Positions 1 through 6,858 of a DNA stretch of 16,033 nt are shown one piece after another (the first letter of the stretch is position 1; each line of letters opens with the position of its first letter). The position numbers and the translations under genes are program-made. Source of the DNA: Clostridiales bacterium UBA2432 (lineage in GTDB: Bacteria; Bacillota; Clostridia; Lachnospirales; Vallitaleaceae); the NCBI GenBank assembly GCA_002342805.1, contig DDQW01000058.1, forward strand, positions 1 through 16,033. Reading direction: 5' to 3'. The notes below the pieces were generated by a model. That model was not told where the DNA came from and did no database searches. It saw nothing but the letters and a program-made list of their open reading frames with translations.

Positions 1-438
1 AGTGTGAAGGACTTGAATAATTCCAGGGGTTGCCCCTAAATACTTTGGGTCAGCAGATAATTCAAGTAAAGTTTTAGATGAACACTGATGCATTAAAGCA
101 TAAAGTTTTGCTTGATTGGCATAAATAAGTGGATTTAATTCAGCGGGTAAAGTAAAAACAGCATGAAAATAAGGAGCATCAATAACTTCGGTTTTTCTGG
201 CATCAATCCAAAGTTCTTTAAGAATACCTTGGCAGCAAGGACAGTTTCTATTCCGACAAGAATTATTATGAGTTTCAGAGTGTCCGCAATCAAGGCAACG
301 AGAAATATTACAACCAAGAGTGCCTGATTTGCAATTCATAATGGAAAGTGCAGCTTTTTGCTGAACAATAGTGGGATTATAATGACCAGAGTAACCAGAA
401 TAAGAAGCATTAAAAACGTCTTGAATTTTATAAGCCAT
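1..438 (-). CDS. IS91-family transposase, N-terminal part (runs off window)
   Basis: The frame is open for 146 codons from an ATG at 438-436 down to base 1 and continues beyond the window. The N-terminus is cysteine-rich (C48, C51, C61, C66, C69), including NSCRNRNCPCCQ at about residues 59-70, the hallmark zinc-binding segment of IS91/ISCR transposases. PYFHAVFTLPAELN at about 89-102 is also typical of the family. The catalytic HUH and tyrosine motifs would lie in the missing C-terminal part. A GGAGG ribosome binding site precedes the start, which overlaps the end of the recombinase gene by 11 bases, indicating translational coupling. In the family this enzyme nicks single-stranded ends and drives rolling-circle-like transposition. 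Confidence 0.88.
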   Translation of the reverse strand, partial: MAYKIQDVFNASYSGYSGHYNPTIVQQKAALSIMNCKSGTLGCNISRCLDCGHSETHNNSCRNRNCPCCQGILKELWIDARKTEVIDAPYFHAVFTLPAELNPLIYANQAKLYALMHQCSSKTLLELSADPKYLGATPGIIQVLHT

Positions 439-1300
439 GACTATCCTCCAACGTATCAAAAGGACTGAGAACATGAGAGGCAGCATTAGGTGCTAGTTGA
501 ATATAGATCATAGTTGACGCTAAAGATTTATGACCGAGTAAAGTTTTAATGGTTAATAAATCAGCACCATTTTCGTAAAGATGAGTTCCATAAGCATGAC
601 GAAATGAGTGACAAGTAAAACGATGTTCCCAACCTAGACGTTTTTCATGAGCATGAATGTGTCGTGATAAGTAAAAGGTATCGATAGGTTTATTAGCACC
701 AGATTTACGTTGCTGAGGGAAAAGATAGGTTTTAGGCTTACCACAAGTAAGCCAATACTCTTCAAGTAAAGGTAGAACTTTAGGAGAAAGTTTGGCGAAA
801 CGGTCTGACCTGTTTTTGGACTTTGAGATATGGATACGCATATTAAGACGATCAATATCGCTGCATTTGAGTCGACAAACTTCACCAACACGAAGGCCAG
901 ATGAATACATAAGAGTTACCATGGTTTTCTGTTTCAAGTCAGGAAGTGATGAAATAAAAGTAGCTACTTCAAGCTTTGACGGAACAAAAGGGAGAAAAGA
1001 ATCAAACTTACGAGTAGGAAGCTGATAAGGATCCCAAGATTGATGAAGAACATAAAGGGTAAAGAAGCGAAGTTGAGAAATACAGTGATTAATTGTTCTA
1101 TCAGATAAAGAACGTTTTTTCTGAAGGTAAATAATAAAGTCACGTAGCTCTTGCCAAGAAACATCTTCTGGATTTTTGCGAAGAATAGTTTCAAGATAAT
1201 CAAGATAAGCACATATATAAGTGGAATAAGATTTAATGGTATGGTTAGTTAGACCGCGAAGAGCAATCATTTGTTTAAAAGTTTCTAGATATTTTTGCAT
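428..1300 (-). CDS. Tyrosine recombinase (phage integrase family)
   Basis: A 290-residue site-specific recombinase of the XerC/D-like, two-domain type. The N-terminal SAM-like DNA-binding domain covers about residues 1-95. The catalytic domain shows the full active-site set: R137 in SSGLRVGE, H231 and R234 in CHSFRH, H257 in LLGHKS, and the nucleophile Y266 in STMIYIQL; a lysine near 160-162 fits the beta-hairpin lysine. Length is normal and nothing looks broken. AGGAGG sits just upstream of the ATG. The gene is the first of two and overlaps the IS91-like transposase gene downstream, so it is probably an accessory gene of that element rather than a free-standing integrase. Its role in transposition (for example resolving intermediates or acting on the element ends) is inference. 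Confidence 0.92.
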   Translation of the reverse strand: MQKYLETFKQMIALRGLTNHTIKSYSTYICAYLDYLETILRKNPEDVSWQELRDFIIYLQKKRSLSDRTINHCISQLRFFTLYVLHQSWDPYQLPTRKFDSFLPFVPSKLEVATFISSLPDLKQKTMVTLMYSSGLRVGEVCRLKCSDIDRLNMRIHISKSKNRSDRFAKLSPKVLPLLEEYWLTCGKPKTYLFPQQRKSGANKPIDTFYLSRHIHAHEKRLGWEHRFTCHSFRHAYGTHLYENGADLLTIKTLLGHKSLASTMIYIQLAPNAASHVLSPFDTLEDSHGL

Positions 1301-1430
1301 AGTTAAATCCTCCTAGGATGCAGTGTTTATCAATGTTTATAAAAGATAATGCAATACATGGAGGACCACGAATTAGAAAAAACTGAAATATGTAATTGTT
1401 GAGTTTGAGTTCACATAGTATAATAAGCAT

Positions 1431-1514
1431 AATAGTAGGTGTTTTTTCCACTTTGTTGTTTGTTTATGTGTGAGAACTTAACAATATAACATAGATGTAA
1501 AAAACGCTACTATT
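1431..1514. repeat. Imperfect inverted repeat inside element end
   Basis: AATAGTAG-GTG-TTTTTT at 1431-1447 is matched in inverted orientation by AAAAAA-CG-CTACTATT at 1499-1514. The arms share 8 and 6 identical bases, differ only in the 2-3 bases between, and are separated by 51 bases. This could be a recombinase or transposase binding pair, or an operator around the recombinase promoter. Confidence 0.5.
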
Positions 1515-1551
1515 TTTTATTTTCTAATTAGTTTTAGTGAGAGAAAAATTT

Positions 1552-1568
1552 AAGATACAATGTATCTT
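1552..1568. repeat. Perfect 17-bp palindrome at element boundary
   Basis: AAGATACA-A-TGTATCTT: two 8-base arms perfectly complementary around a single central base. It lies directly against the neighbouring hairpin, right where the acetyltransferase homology starts. It could be a binding site for the recombinase or a terminal structure recognised by the transposase; it is unlikely to be a terminator because no T-run follows. Confidence 0.75.
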
Positions 1569-1589
1569 CGCTAGCCATCGCGCCAGCGA
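1568..1589. repeat. GC-rich terminal hairpin
   Basis: TCGCT at 1568-1572 pairs with AGCGA at 1585-1589; the stem extends by two further G-C pairs after one mismatch (a G-T wobble on the minus strand), leaving a six-base loop. The local GC content is far above the surrounding sequence. Short hairpins near the ends are characteristic of IS91-like rolling-circle elements, so this is a candidate end signal. Whether it is the origin or the terminator end is not decided here. Confidence 0.55.
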
Positions 1590-1592
1590 TTT

Positions 1593-1889
1593 GGTACAAT
1601 ACTTGATAAGCATAAAATTATCGGCGGTTTTGTTTTATTTGACAAAGGAAACAGTCATTATAGAATAGGCAATATTTTCATTGATCCAAAACATCAAAAT
1701 AAAGGGATAGGAACATTAACGATTCAATTTATTGAAAAGGAATTTAACCATGTGAAGAAATGGTCATTGGACACGCCGTATTTAAGTTACAGAAACCATC
1801 ATTTTTATGAGAAAATGGGCTATAAAAAAGTTGGAGAAACTCAATTAGAAAAAGGCAGTAAATTTCGATTATTTGAATATGAAAAATGA
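1593..1889 (+). pseudogene. GNAT acetyltransferase, 5'-truncated remnant
   Basis: An open frame ending in TGA at 1887-1889 encodes roughly the last 98 residues of a GNAT N-acetyltransferase and has no proper start: an in-frame stop lies at 1572-1574, inside the hairpin. The readable part includes DKHKIIGGFVLF, then the acetyl-CoA-binding stretch IDPKHQNKGIG (motif A, Q-x-x-x-G-x-G type) and a C-terminal FYEKMGYKKVGE strand-helix typical of the fold. The N-terminal half is missing, apparently removed by the adjacent IS91-like element. The remaining fragment cannot fold into a full enzyme, and its end runs into the ribosome binding site of the next acetyltransferase gene. Confidence 0.85.
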
Positions 1890-1902
1890 AAGGGAATTTT
1901 GT

Positions 1903-2400
1903 GTGACGAATTATTTTATAAGAAAAATCAAACCCAATGAGTTACATCAATTAGAGGATTTTTTATATGAAGCAATATTTCAAAGAGATGCAAAAAAATT
2001 ATTACCCAAGGATATAATAAATGAGCCAGAGTTAAAAGTGTACATAGAGGACTTTGGAAAACCTGATGACTATTGTCTGGTGGCTGAGTTAGATGGGAAA
2101 ATAGTAGGTGCAGTGTGGACCAGAATATTATCCGGTGAAGTAAAAGGATTTGGCAATGTAGACGAAAACACTCCGGAATTTGCAATCTCATTATATAAAG
2201 AATACCGTAATATGGGAATTGGTTCGGCGCTTATGAAAAACATGTTGAATCTATTAAGAGAAAGAGGATATAAGAAGGCATCATTAGCAGTTCAGAAAGA
2301 TAACTATGCAGCAAAGATGTATCAAGATCTCGGATTTAAAATTGTAGAAGAGCTAAGCGAAGAATATATTATGGTTTATCATTTTACTGACATTCGTTGA
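1903..2400 (+). CDS. GNAT family N-acetyltransferase
   Basis: A 165-residue acetyl-CoA-dependent acyltransferase; the substrate cannot be read from the sequence. The core shows DGKIVGAVWTRI (central beta strands), then EFAISLYKEYRNMGIGSALM, where R-N-M-G-I-G is the acetyl-CoA pyrophosphate loop, and a C-terminal YAAKMYQDLGFK segment. I chose the GTG at 1903 because AAAGGGA at 1889-1895 sits seven bases upstream and protein similarity begins with YFIRKIKP; an in-frame TTG at 1873 and an ATG at 1879 have no ribosome binding site and would overlap the preceding remnant. It is the first intact gene of the co-directional array and lies 13 bases before the VOC-family gene. Confidence 0.88.
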   Translation: MTNYFIRKIKPNELHQLEDFLYEAIFQRDAKKLLPKDIINEPELKVYIEDFGKPDDYCLVAELDGKIVGAVWTRILSGEVKGFGNVDENTPEFAISLYKEYRNMGIGSALMKNMLNLLRERGYKKASLAVQKDNYAAKMYQDLGFKIVEELSEEYIMVYHFTDIR

Positions 2401-2413
2401 AAGGGGTACTGCA

Positions 2414-3043
2414 ATGGAAGTAGATCATATATTTATCTGCACAAAATATAAAGCGTCTGAAGCCGAGTTACTTAAAGATTTTGGCCTTAAAGAGGGAACT
2501 TCCAATACTCATCCGGGACAAGGAACTTCTAATAGAAGATTCTATTTTAAAAATATGATGTTAGAATTATTATGGGTTGAAGACATTACAGAGGTGAAAA
2601 ACAGTAGAACAGAAAAGATGAAGCTCTATGAGCGGTGCTTAGTAAGGACAAATGAAACCTCTCCATTTGGTATTGCATTTCGGCCAACCATAGAGGGAAA
2701 CGAATTAGCTCCCTTTAAAACATGGGATTACAAACCGATATATTTACCTGACTTTCTTAAGATTCAAGTAGCAGAAGAGATTCCATTAAGTGAACCGATG
2801 TATTTTTATCTACACTTTGCTAAAAGACAAAATAATTATAGCGAGATAATTGAAGTGACAAATATCACTATATATACAAACCAAGAAGATGAGTTATCTG
2901 ATACTGCAAATATAATTAATCAGCTGAATAACATAAATATTGTTCGTGGAAAAGAACATCTTATGCAACTAGAGTTTGATGGTGGTATTAGAAATCAGAC
3001 AAAAGACTTTAGACCACAATTACCGTTAATTATTACGTGGTAA
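2414..3043 (+). CDS. VOC/glyoxalase-like domain protein
   Basis: A 209-residue cytosolic protein that begins with the vicinal-oxygen-chelate strand MEVDHIFICT (H5 is a likely metal ligand). It continues with THPGQGTSNRRFYF (about 32-45), LELLWVED (about 50-57) and SPFGIAFRP (about 83-91), a pattern I associate with the glyoxalase-like VOC proteins that occur as single stand-alone genes. VOC members include glyoxalases, dioxygenases and antibiotic-resistance proteins such as fosfomycin or bleomycin proteins; nothing here picks out one of these. The second half (about 130-209) is less recognisable. An AAGGGG site precedes the ATG. No membrane segment or signal peptide is visible. Confidence 0.75.
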   Translation: MEVDHIFICTKYKASEAELLKDFGLKEGTSNTHPGQGTSNRRFYFKNMMLELLWVEDITEVKNSRTEKMKLYERCLVRTNETSPFGIAFRPTIEGNELAPFKTWDYKPIYLPDFLKIQVAEEIPLSEPMYFYLHFAKRQNNYSEIIEVTNITIYTNQEDELSDTANIINQLNNINIVRGKEHLMQLEFDGGIRNQTKDFRPQLPLIITW

Positions 3044-3067
3044 CAGAAAAAAATGAGGTTTTATTAA

Positions 3068-4228
3068 ATGAATGTACATATTAGACGTATTGAAAAAGAG
3101 GATATAAACGTTGTATCAGAAATCGTCTGTAGAAATTTTATGGAGATAAATATAAAGGATTACCCTAGAGAAGAGATGGAGTATTTGTGTCAAACATATA
3201 CCCCACAAAAGATAATTGAGATATCCGATTATGCTCATATGTATGTTGCCTGCCTTGAAGATGAAGTGGTTGGATGCGGAGCAATACATAGTTCTGAGGG
3301 TAAAGAAGATGAAAGCATATTAAGAGCAGTATTTGTTTTGCCGGAATTACAAGGTCGAGGTATCGGAAAAGAGATCCTTAAAAAATTAGAAGAAGACAAG
3401 TTGTTTTTGAGAGCAAAAAGAGTCAAAGTATTGGCATCAATTACAGCTTGTGATTTTTACCTAAAGATGGGATATACATATAAGGATGGTATAAAAGAAC
3501 TAGATGGGGATGGTCTTTATCACTTGGAGAAGCTGAAAATCGAGAAAATTTTCAAGAGTGATTTTAGATACAAGGGACTGATTGAGTCATATAATCGATT
3601 TGATGGAATGTTTGCAATATTCTATTATGCGCTATTGATGATTGCCTATTATGTTATGGGTGTAATTTATGCAAATAAAGATATTTATTTAGGGATACAC
3701 ATGAACATAGCATTAGTAAGTGTAGTCATATGTTTTATGATATTTAGAAAACAGAAAAAAGAATCAATTGGTTTTGGTGAACGTAATATTGGGAAGTCCA
3801 TTGTTTTAGGTATTATAACCGCAAGTATCGTTTTCTTAATTAATTTTATACCGGGTGCAATAAGTGGAAGAGAATTAAATTCAGTCTCAAAATTATTGTC
3901 AAATTTTATTTATTATTTTTTGATTATTGCATTAGTTGAAGAAATTGTTTTCAGAGGATTTTTGCAAACAAGAATTTATGGCATAATAAAGAAGCCGACA
4001 TTAGCAATTTTTTTGGTGGCCTTTATGTTTATGTCGATGCATATACCCTTTCAAATGGGCAGAGCAAATATGGATTTGTTAACCTTTGTATCAAATAATT
4101 ACATAACTCTTTTATTTCAATTTGGATGGCATTTTGTTTTCAATAGTATGTATGTGAAGTATAATTCGATTGTAGCGCCTACAATATTTCATACGTTTAT
4201 GAATTGGAGCAATTATTTGTTTGTCTGA
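3068..4228 (+). CDS. GNAT acetyltransferase fused to CPBP-family membrane protease
   Basis: A 386-residue two-domain protein. Residues 1 to about 156 form a complete GNAT domain: VHIRRIEKEDI at the start, EDEVVGCGAIH, then VFVLPELQGRGIGKEIL with the acetyl-CoA loop QGRGIG at 95-100, and FYLKMGY. From about residue 180 the protein is a polytopic membrane domain with the CPBP (type II CAAX protease/bacteriocin-processing) motifs: EEIVFR at 291-296, H325 in FMSMH, and HTFMN at 375-379. The CPBP family cleaves prenylated or bacteriocin-type substrates or gives immunity to bacteriocins. GNAT and CPBP domains are normally separate proteins; the join is abrupt after LYHLEKLK, where a GNAT would normally stop. 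One uninterrupted frame spans both, with one GAGG ribosome binding site upstream. Confidence 0.85.
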   Translation: MNVHIRRIEKEDINVVSEIVCRNFMEINIKDYPREEMEYLCQTYTPQKIIEISDYAHMYVACLEDEVVGCGAIHSSEGKEDESILRAVFVLPELQGRGIGKEILKKLEEDKLFLRAKRVKVLASITACDFYLKMGYTYKDGIKELDGDGLYHLEKLKIEKIFKSDFRYKGLIESYNRFDGMFAIFYYALLMIAYYVMGVIYANKDIYLGIHMNIALVSVVICFMIFRKQKKESIGFGERNIGKSIVLGIITASIVFLINFIPGAISGRELNSVSKLLSNFIYYFLIIALVEEIVFRGFLQTRIYGIIKKPTLAIFLVAFMFMSMHIPFQMGRANMDLLTFVSNNYITLLFQFGWHFVFNSMYVKYNSIVAPTIFHTFMNWSNYLFV

Positions 4229-4263
4229 AAAATAATTAGAAACAGGATGGAGAAGGCTAAAAT

Positions 4264-4809
4264 ATGGAGAACGTAATAGTAAGGCGACCAAACAATGAAG
4301 ATAAAAACAAGCTAATTATGCTATTTGATACTGTGATTAAAGATACATTTAAAAGAAATGGTCTTGAGTATTTAGTCGAGATGATTGAGGAAGAAATAGA
4401 CACAAAGATAAAATATTTAAAACAAGATTTAGAAAATGAGAGTGATGAAAGGTGCTTTTTAATTGCTGAAATTAATCATAAGATAATCGGTTCAATTGAA
4501 TATGGGCCATCTAGTGAATTAATAGACAGATGTACTGATGGAGAAATAAAAGGCTGGATTGAATTAGGAACAATATTTGTTCTTCCGGAATATCAAGGGA
4601 ATGGAATTGGTAATCTGATGATTAAAAAAATTGCAAATGAATTAAAAAAGAGAGGTATTAATGAAGTTTGTCTAGATAGCGGATATAAAACAGCCCAAAA
4701 GATATGGACACAAAAGTTTGGGAAAGCACAGTATCGATTAAAAGATTATTGGTTGAAGGATAATGACCATATGATTTGGATACTGAACATTAGTGAGATT
4801 GGAGAATAA
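4264..4809 (+). CDS. GNAT family N-acetyltransferase
   Basis: A 181-residue acetyltransferase of the GNAT fold. VIVRRPNNEDK opens the domain; ERCFLIAEINHKIIGSIEYG gives the central strands; LGTIFVLPEYQGNGIGNLMI carries the acetyl-CoA loop Q-G-N-G-I-G at 111-116. The C-terminus has an unusual SGYKTAQKIWTQKFGK helix and ends DHMIWILNIS. A GNAT of this shape typically acts on a small molecule; the substrate is unknown. The gene is followed after only two bases by another, clearly different GNAT, so the pair is probably co-translated. A GGAG-type site precedes the ATG. Confidence 0.88.
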   Translation: MENVIVRRPNNEDKNKLIMLFDTVIKDTFKRNGLEYLVEMIEEEIDTKIKYLKQDLENESDERCFLIAEINHKIIGSIEYGPSSELIDRCTDGEIKGWIELGTIFVLPEYQGNGIGNLMIKKIANELKKRGINEVCLDSGYKTAQKIWTQKFGKAQYRLKDYWLKDNDHMIWILNISEIGE

Positions 4810-4811
4810 TT

Positions 4812-5381
4812 ATGAATGATGACTTATTATTTAAAGAATATCCATATTTAGAATCAGATGAATTAGTGTTGAAGAAAATCACTCATGAAGATCTAAATTC
4901 GTTTTTTGAATTATGTAGTGATGAAATTTTGTTTAAGTATAAGCCGGGCAAGGCTAAGAAAAATATTAAATCAGTAGACAATATGATTGATCATTATGAG
5001 AGAGACTTCAATAAGAAGAAAACTATCTTTTTAGGGATATATCTAAAATCAAATCAGACAACGTTGATTGGTTTAGGTGAAATTTTTGATTTTGATAAGA
5101 AAGCAAGTGTTGTAACAATTGGTTATACAATCAATCGAAATTATTGGGGTAATGGTTATGCAAGCAAATATACAAATATAGTGTTGGATTACTTGATAAA
5201 CACCATTGAAGTTAATAGAGTCCAAGCATTTGTTATGCCGGAGAATACAAAATCTCATAAGGTCTTAGAACGCAGTGGATTTGTGAAAGAAGGTACTATT
5301 AGGCAAGCTTATATTTGGAAAGATAAAGGCCTAGTTGATTTGACCTTATATTCAGTTTTAAAAAAAGAATATAATGGATAA
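4812..5381 (+). CDS. GNAT acetyltransferase, RimJ/RimL type
   Basis: A 189-residue acetyltransferase of the RimJ/RimL-like branch, whose members acetylate protein N-termini (ribosomal proteins) or act on antibiotics and small amines. The diagnostic segments are LESDELVLKKITHEDL near the start, IGYTINRNYWGNGYASK with the acetyl-CoA loop at about 108-117, and MPENTKSHKVLERSGFVKEG at 142-161, which is the classical second-half signature of this branch. It starts two bases after the preceding GNAT gene, using a GGAG site that lies inside that gene's last codons. Low similarity to its neighbour argues against a recent tandem duplication. Confidence 0.9.
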   Translation: MNDDLLFKEYPYLESDELVLKKITHEDLNSFFELCSDEILFKYKPGKAKKNIKSVDNMIDHYERDFNKKKTIFLGIYLKSNQTTLIGLGEIFDFDKKASVVTIGYTINRNYWGNGYASKYTNIVLDYLINTIEVNRVQAFVMPENTKSHKVLERSGFVKEGTIRQAYIWKDKGLVDLTLYSVLKKEYNG

Positions 5382-5421
5382 TGGTGGCTAAGTCGGGTTA
5401 TGATTTTTAATGAGGTGAAAT

Positions 5422-5862
5422 ATGAAAAAAATTCAATATTCAATCGAAATAAACACGTCTAAAGATATTGTGTGGAAGACGCTTTGGGAGGATAAAACAT
5501 TCCGTGACTGGGCTAGTATTATTGATGAAGGCACATATATAAAGGGAGTTATAAAAGAAGGAAATCAAATTCAGTTCATATCTTCTGTAAATGGTTTCGG
5601 GGTAACAAGTTTGGTCGAGAAATGTATTCAAAATGAATTTGTCTTATTCAAGCACAGTGCTGATACAAAAGAGAGTGGAGAGCAAGAACGCGAGAAGGAG
5701 TGGACTGGTGGAACAGAGAGCTATTCGCTCACAGAAAAGGATGGAATAACTACAGTAACGGTTAAAACCGATATTCCATACGAACAAGAAGAAACGTTTA
5801 ATGTAAGATTTCCTAGAGCTTTAAATCGTTTAAAAAACTTAGCAGAAAAAAATCATTGGTGA
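5422..5862 (+). CDS. SRPBCC (START/Bet v 1-like) domain protein
   Basis: A 146-residue single-domain protein. The N-terminal pattern KIQYSIEINTSKDIVWKTLWEDKTFRDW is typical of SRPBCC proteins, whose fold forms a deep hydrophobic ligand cavity; the second half (SYSLTEKDGITTVTVKT) supplies the long antiparallel strands. Members bind lipids, polyketides or hydrophobic toxins, or act as cyclases and co-chaperones; no ligand can be predicted. Length is normal for the family. The start is supported by GAGGTGA six bases before the ATG. The 40-base gap upstream contains no obvious promoter. Confidence 0.78.
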   Translation: MKKIQYSIEINTSKDIVWKTLWEDKTFRDWASIIDEGTYIKGVIKEGNQIQFISSVNGFGVTSLVEKCIQNEFVLFKHSADTKESGEQEREKEWTGGTESYSLTEKDGITTVTVKTDIPYEQEETFNVRFPRALNRLKNLAEKNHW

Positions 5863-5907
5863 CGAATGTTTATGCGTTTAGCTACTTACATTTAAAGGAG
5901 GGGAAGA

Positions 5908-6831
5908 ATGAATATATTAAAAAGCGTCATAATCTTTTTATTATTCATCTTGCTATTAGCAGGATGCAAGGCTACATACAATCAAGAAGAACAGGTTGAA
6001 AAGCTCGAGAAAATGAATGATGAGCTGATGATTCAGCTAAACGATGCTGAGACTCAGCTCATGTTGCAAATTGAGGAATTACAATCACTGAATGAAGAGG
6101 TAAGTAGTTCTGAATATATCAATAATTACATGTCGTCTAAATGGTCTGTATTTGGAGGTTATTATGAGTATTCAAGTGATGAAAGCCCATTCATATATCC
6201 AGATGAATCAGCTCCTCACGTTCATGATGAAGTGACGAGGTGGCTTGGAGAAAATCCGATAGTTGAGGTAATCATGAGGACCAATAATGGTCTATATCTA
6301 GCGAGAATTCCTACAATTGAAAATTATGTATATGTTAGTGAAAATAGTTTGGCTGAGCTTGATGCGGATGATATTCCGGAAATTCCTTTAGGGGATATAT
6401 CAGTAAATGATTGTAGTATTGGTGATTCTATAGAAAAGCTTAAGCTAACATTCGATGGAAAAACAACTTATGGTGTTGAGAATGGTGCCAAGATGGTTGG
6501 TTTCTTTAGCAATAATGCTGAAACAGTATTTGAAGAAAAGGCTTTATGTTTTGTTGATGAATATAAACGTATTATTGGATTCCGATTTTCATCAAATGAT
6601 TTTATATTAGACAATCAATTTACTATTGGGGATTTGGCAAAAGAGGCGATTAACCATTATGATGACAAATTTGGAAGAGATGAAACCTATAAAAATGATG
6701 GATATGAGTATGAAAATGAACGTTATGTTTATATTATAGGCGAATATTTTTTGGAATTTGGCTTCGACACAGAGGAACTAACAGATACGTCGCGTATATC
6801 TTATGTTAGCTGTAGAAAGAAATGGTGGTAA
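5908..6831 (+). CDS. Lipoprotein with coiled-coil stalk, unknown function
   Basis: A 307-residue predicted lipoprotein that I do not recognise. Residues 1-20 form a type II signal peptide with a hydrophobic core and the lipobox LLAGC, so C20 would be lipidated and anchored on the outer face of the membrane. Residues about 27-66 form a heptad-like coiled coil (EEQVEKLEKMNDEL, then QLNDAETQLMLQIEELQSL). The rest is acidic and aromatic, with a weak internal resemblance between SIGDSIEKLKLTF (about 171) and TIGDLAKEAINHY (about 239), possibly a duplicated unit. No catalytic motif is visible. A strong AAAGGAGG site precedes the ATG. Confidence 0.7.
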   Translation: MNILKSVIIFLLFILLLAGCKATYNQEEQVEKLEKMNDELMIQLNDAETQLMLQIEELQSLNEEVSSSEYINNYMSSKWSVFGGYYEYSSDESPFIYPDESAPHVHDEVTRWLGENPIVEVIMRTNNGLYLARIPTIENYVYVSENSLAELDADDIPEIPLGDISVNDCSIGDSIEKLKLTFDGKTTYGVENGAKMVGFFSNNAETVFEEKALCFVDEYKRIIGFRFSSNDFILDNQFTIGDLAKEAINHYDDKFGRDETYKNDGYEYENERYVYIIGEYFLEFGFDTEELTDTSRISYVSCRKKWW

Positions 6832-6858
6832 ATATTATTTTGTATGGAAGGTGAAGTA

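Larger units (their letters stand above)
1..1590 (-). mobile_element. IS91-like element, partial (recombinase + transposase + upstream end)
   Basis: This segment holds a tyrosine recombinase gene and the first part of an IS91-type transposase gene, translationally overlapped on the minus strand, plus a structured non-coding end upstream. IS91-family elements move by a rolling-circle-like mechanism with an HUH transposase, and some members are known to carry an extra recombinase-like gene upstream. The outer boundary near 1590 is inferred: a palindrome and a hairpin end there, and an interrupted acetyltransferase reading frame begins just beyond. The other end lies outside the window, so length, target site and intactness cannot be judged. 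Confidence 0.7.
1301..1592. other. Non-coding upstream end of the IS91-like element
   Basis: About 290 very AT-rich bases between the recombinase start and the broken acetyltransferase. No credible gene was seen. It contains the recombinase ribosome binding site, an imperfect inverted repeat (1431-1447 with 1499-1514), a perfect palindrome (1552-1568) and a hairpin (1568-1589). A TATACT box on the minus strand (1422-1417) could be the -10 of the recombinase promoter, but the matching -35 is poor. The region probably combines promoter and element-end functions. Confidence 0.55.

Noticed and set aside
135..317. Hydrophobic small reading frame on the minus strand
   Set aside because: It lies out of frame inside the IS91-type transposase, whose frame carries the zinc-binding signature.
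792..1025. Plus-strand reading frame opposite the recombinase
   Set aside because: Antisense to an intact recombinase with complete catalytic motifs; no ribosome binding site or recognisable protein.
4264..5381. Tandem duplication of two adjacent GNAT genes
   Set aside because: The two proteins belong to different GNAT branches and share only the general acetyl-CoA-binding pattern.
5863..5907. Possible integron attC-like site in the gap before the lipoprotein gene
   Set aside because: Only a 5-base inverted repeat (AATGT/ACATT) and no conserved core shared with other junctions; the gaps do not resemble each other.
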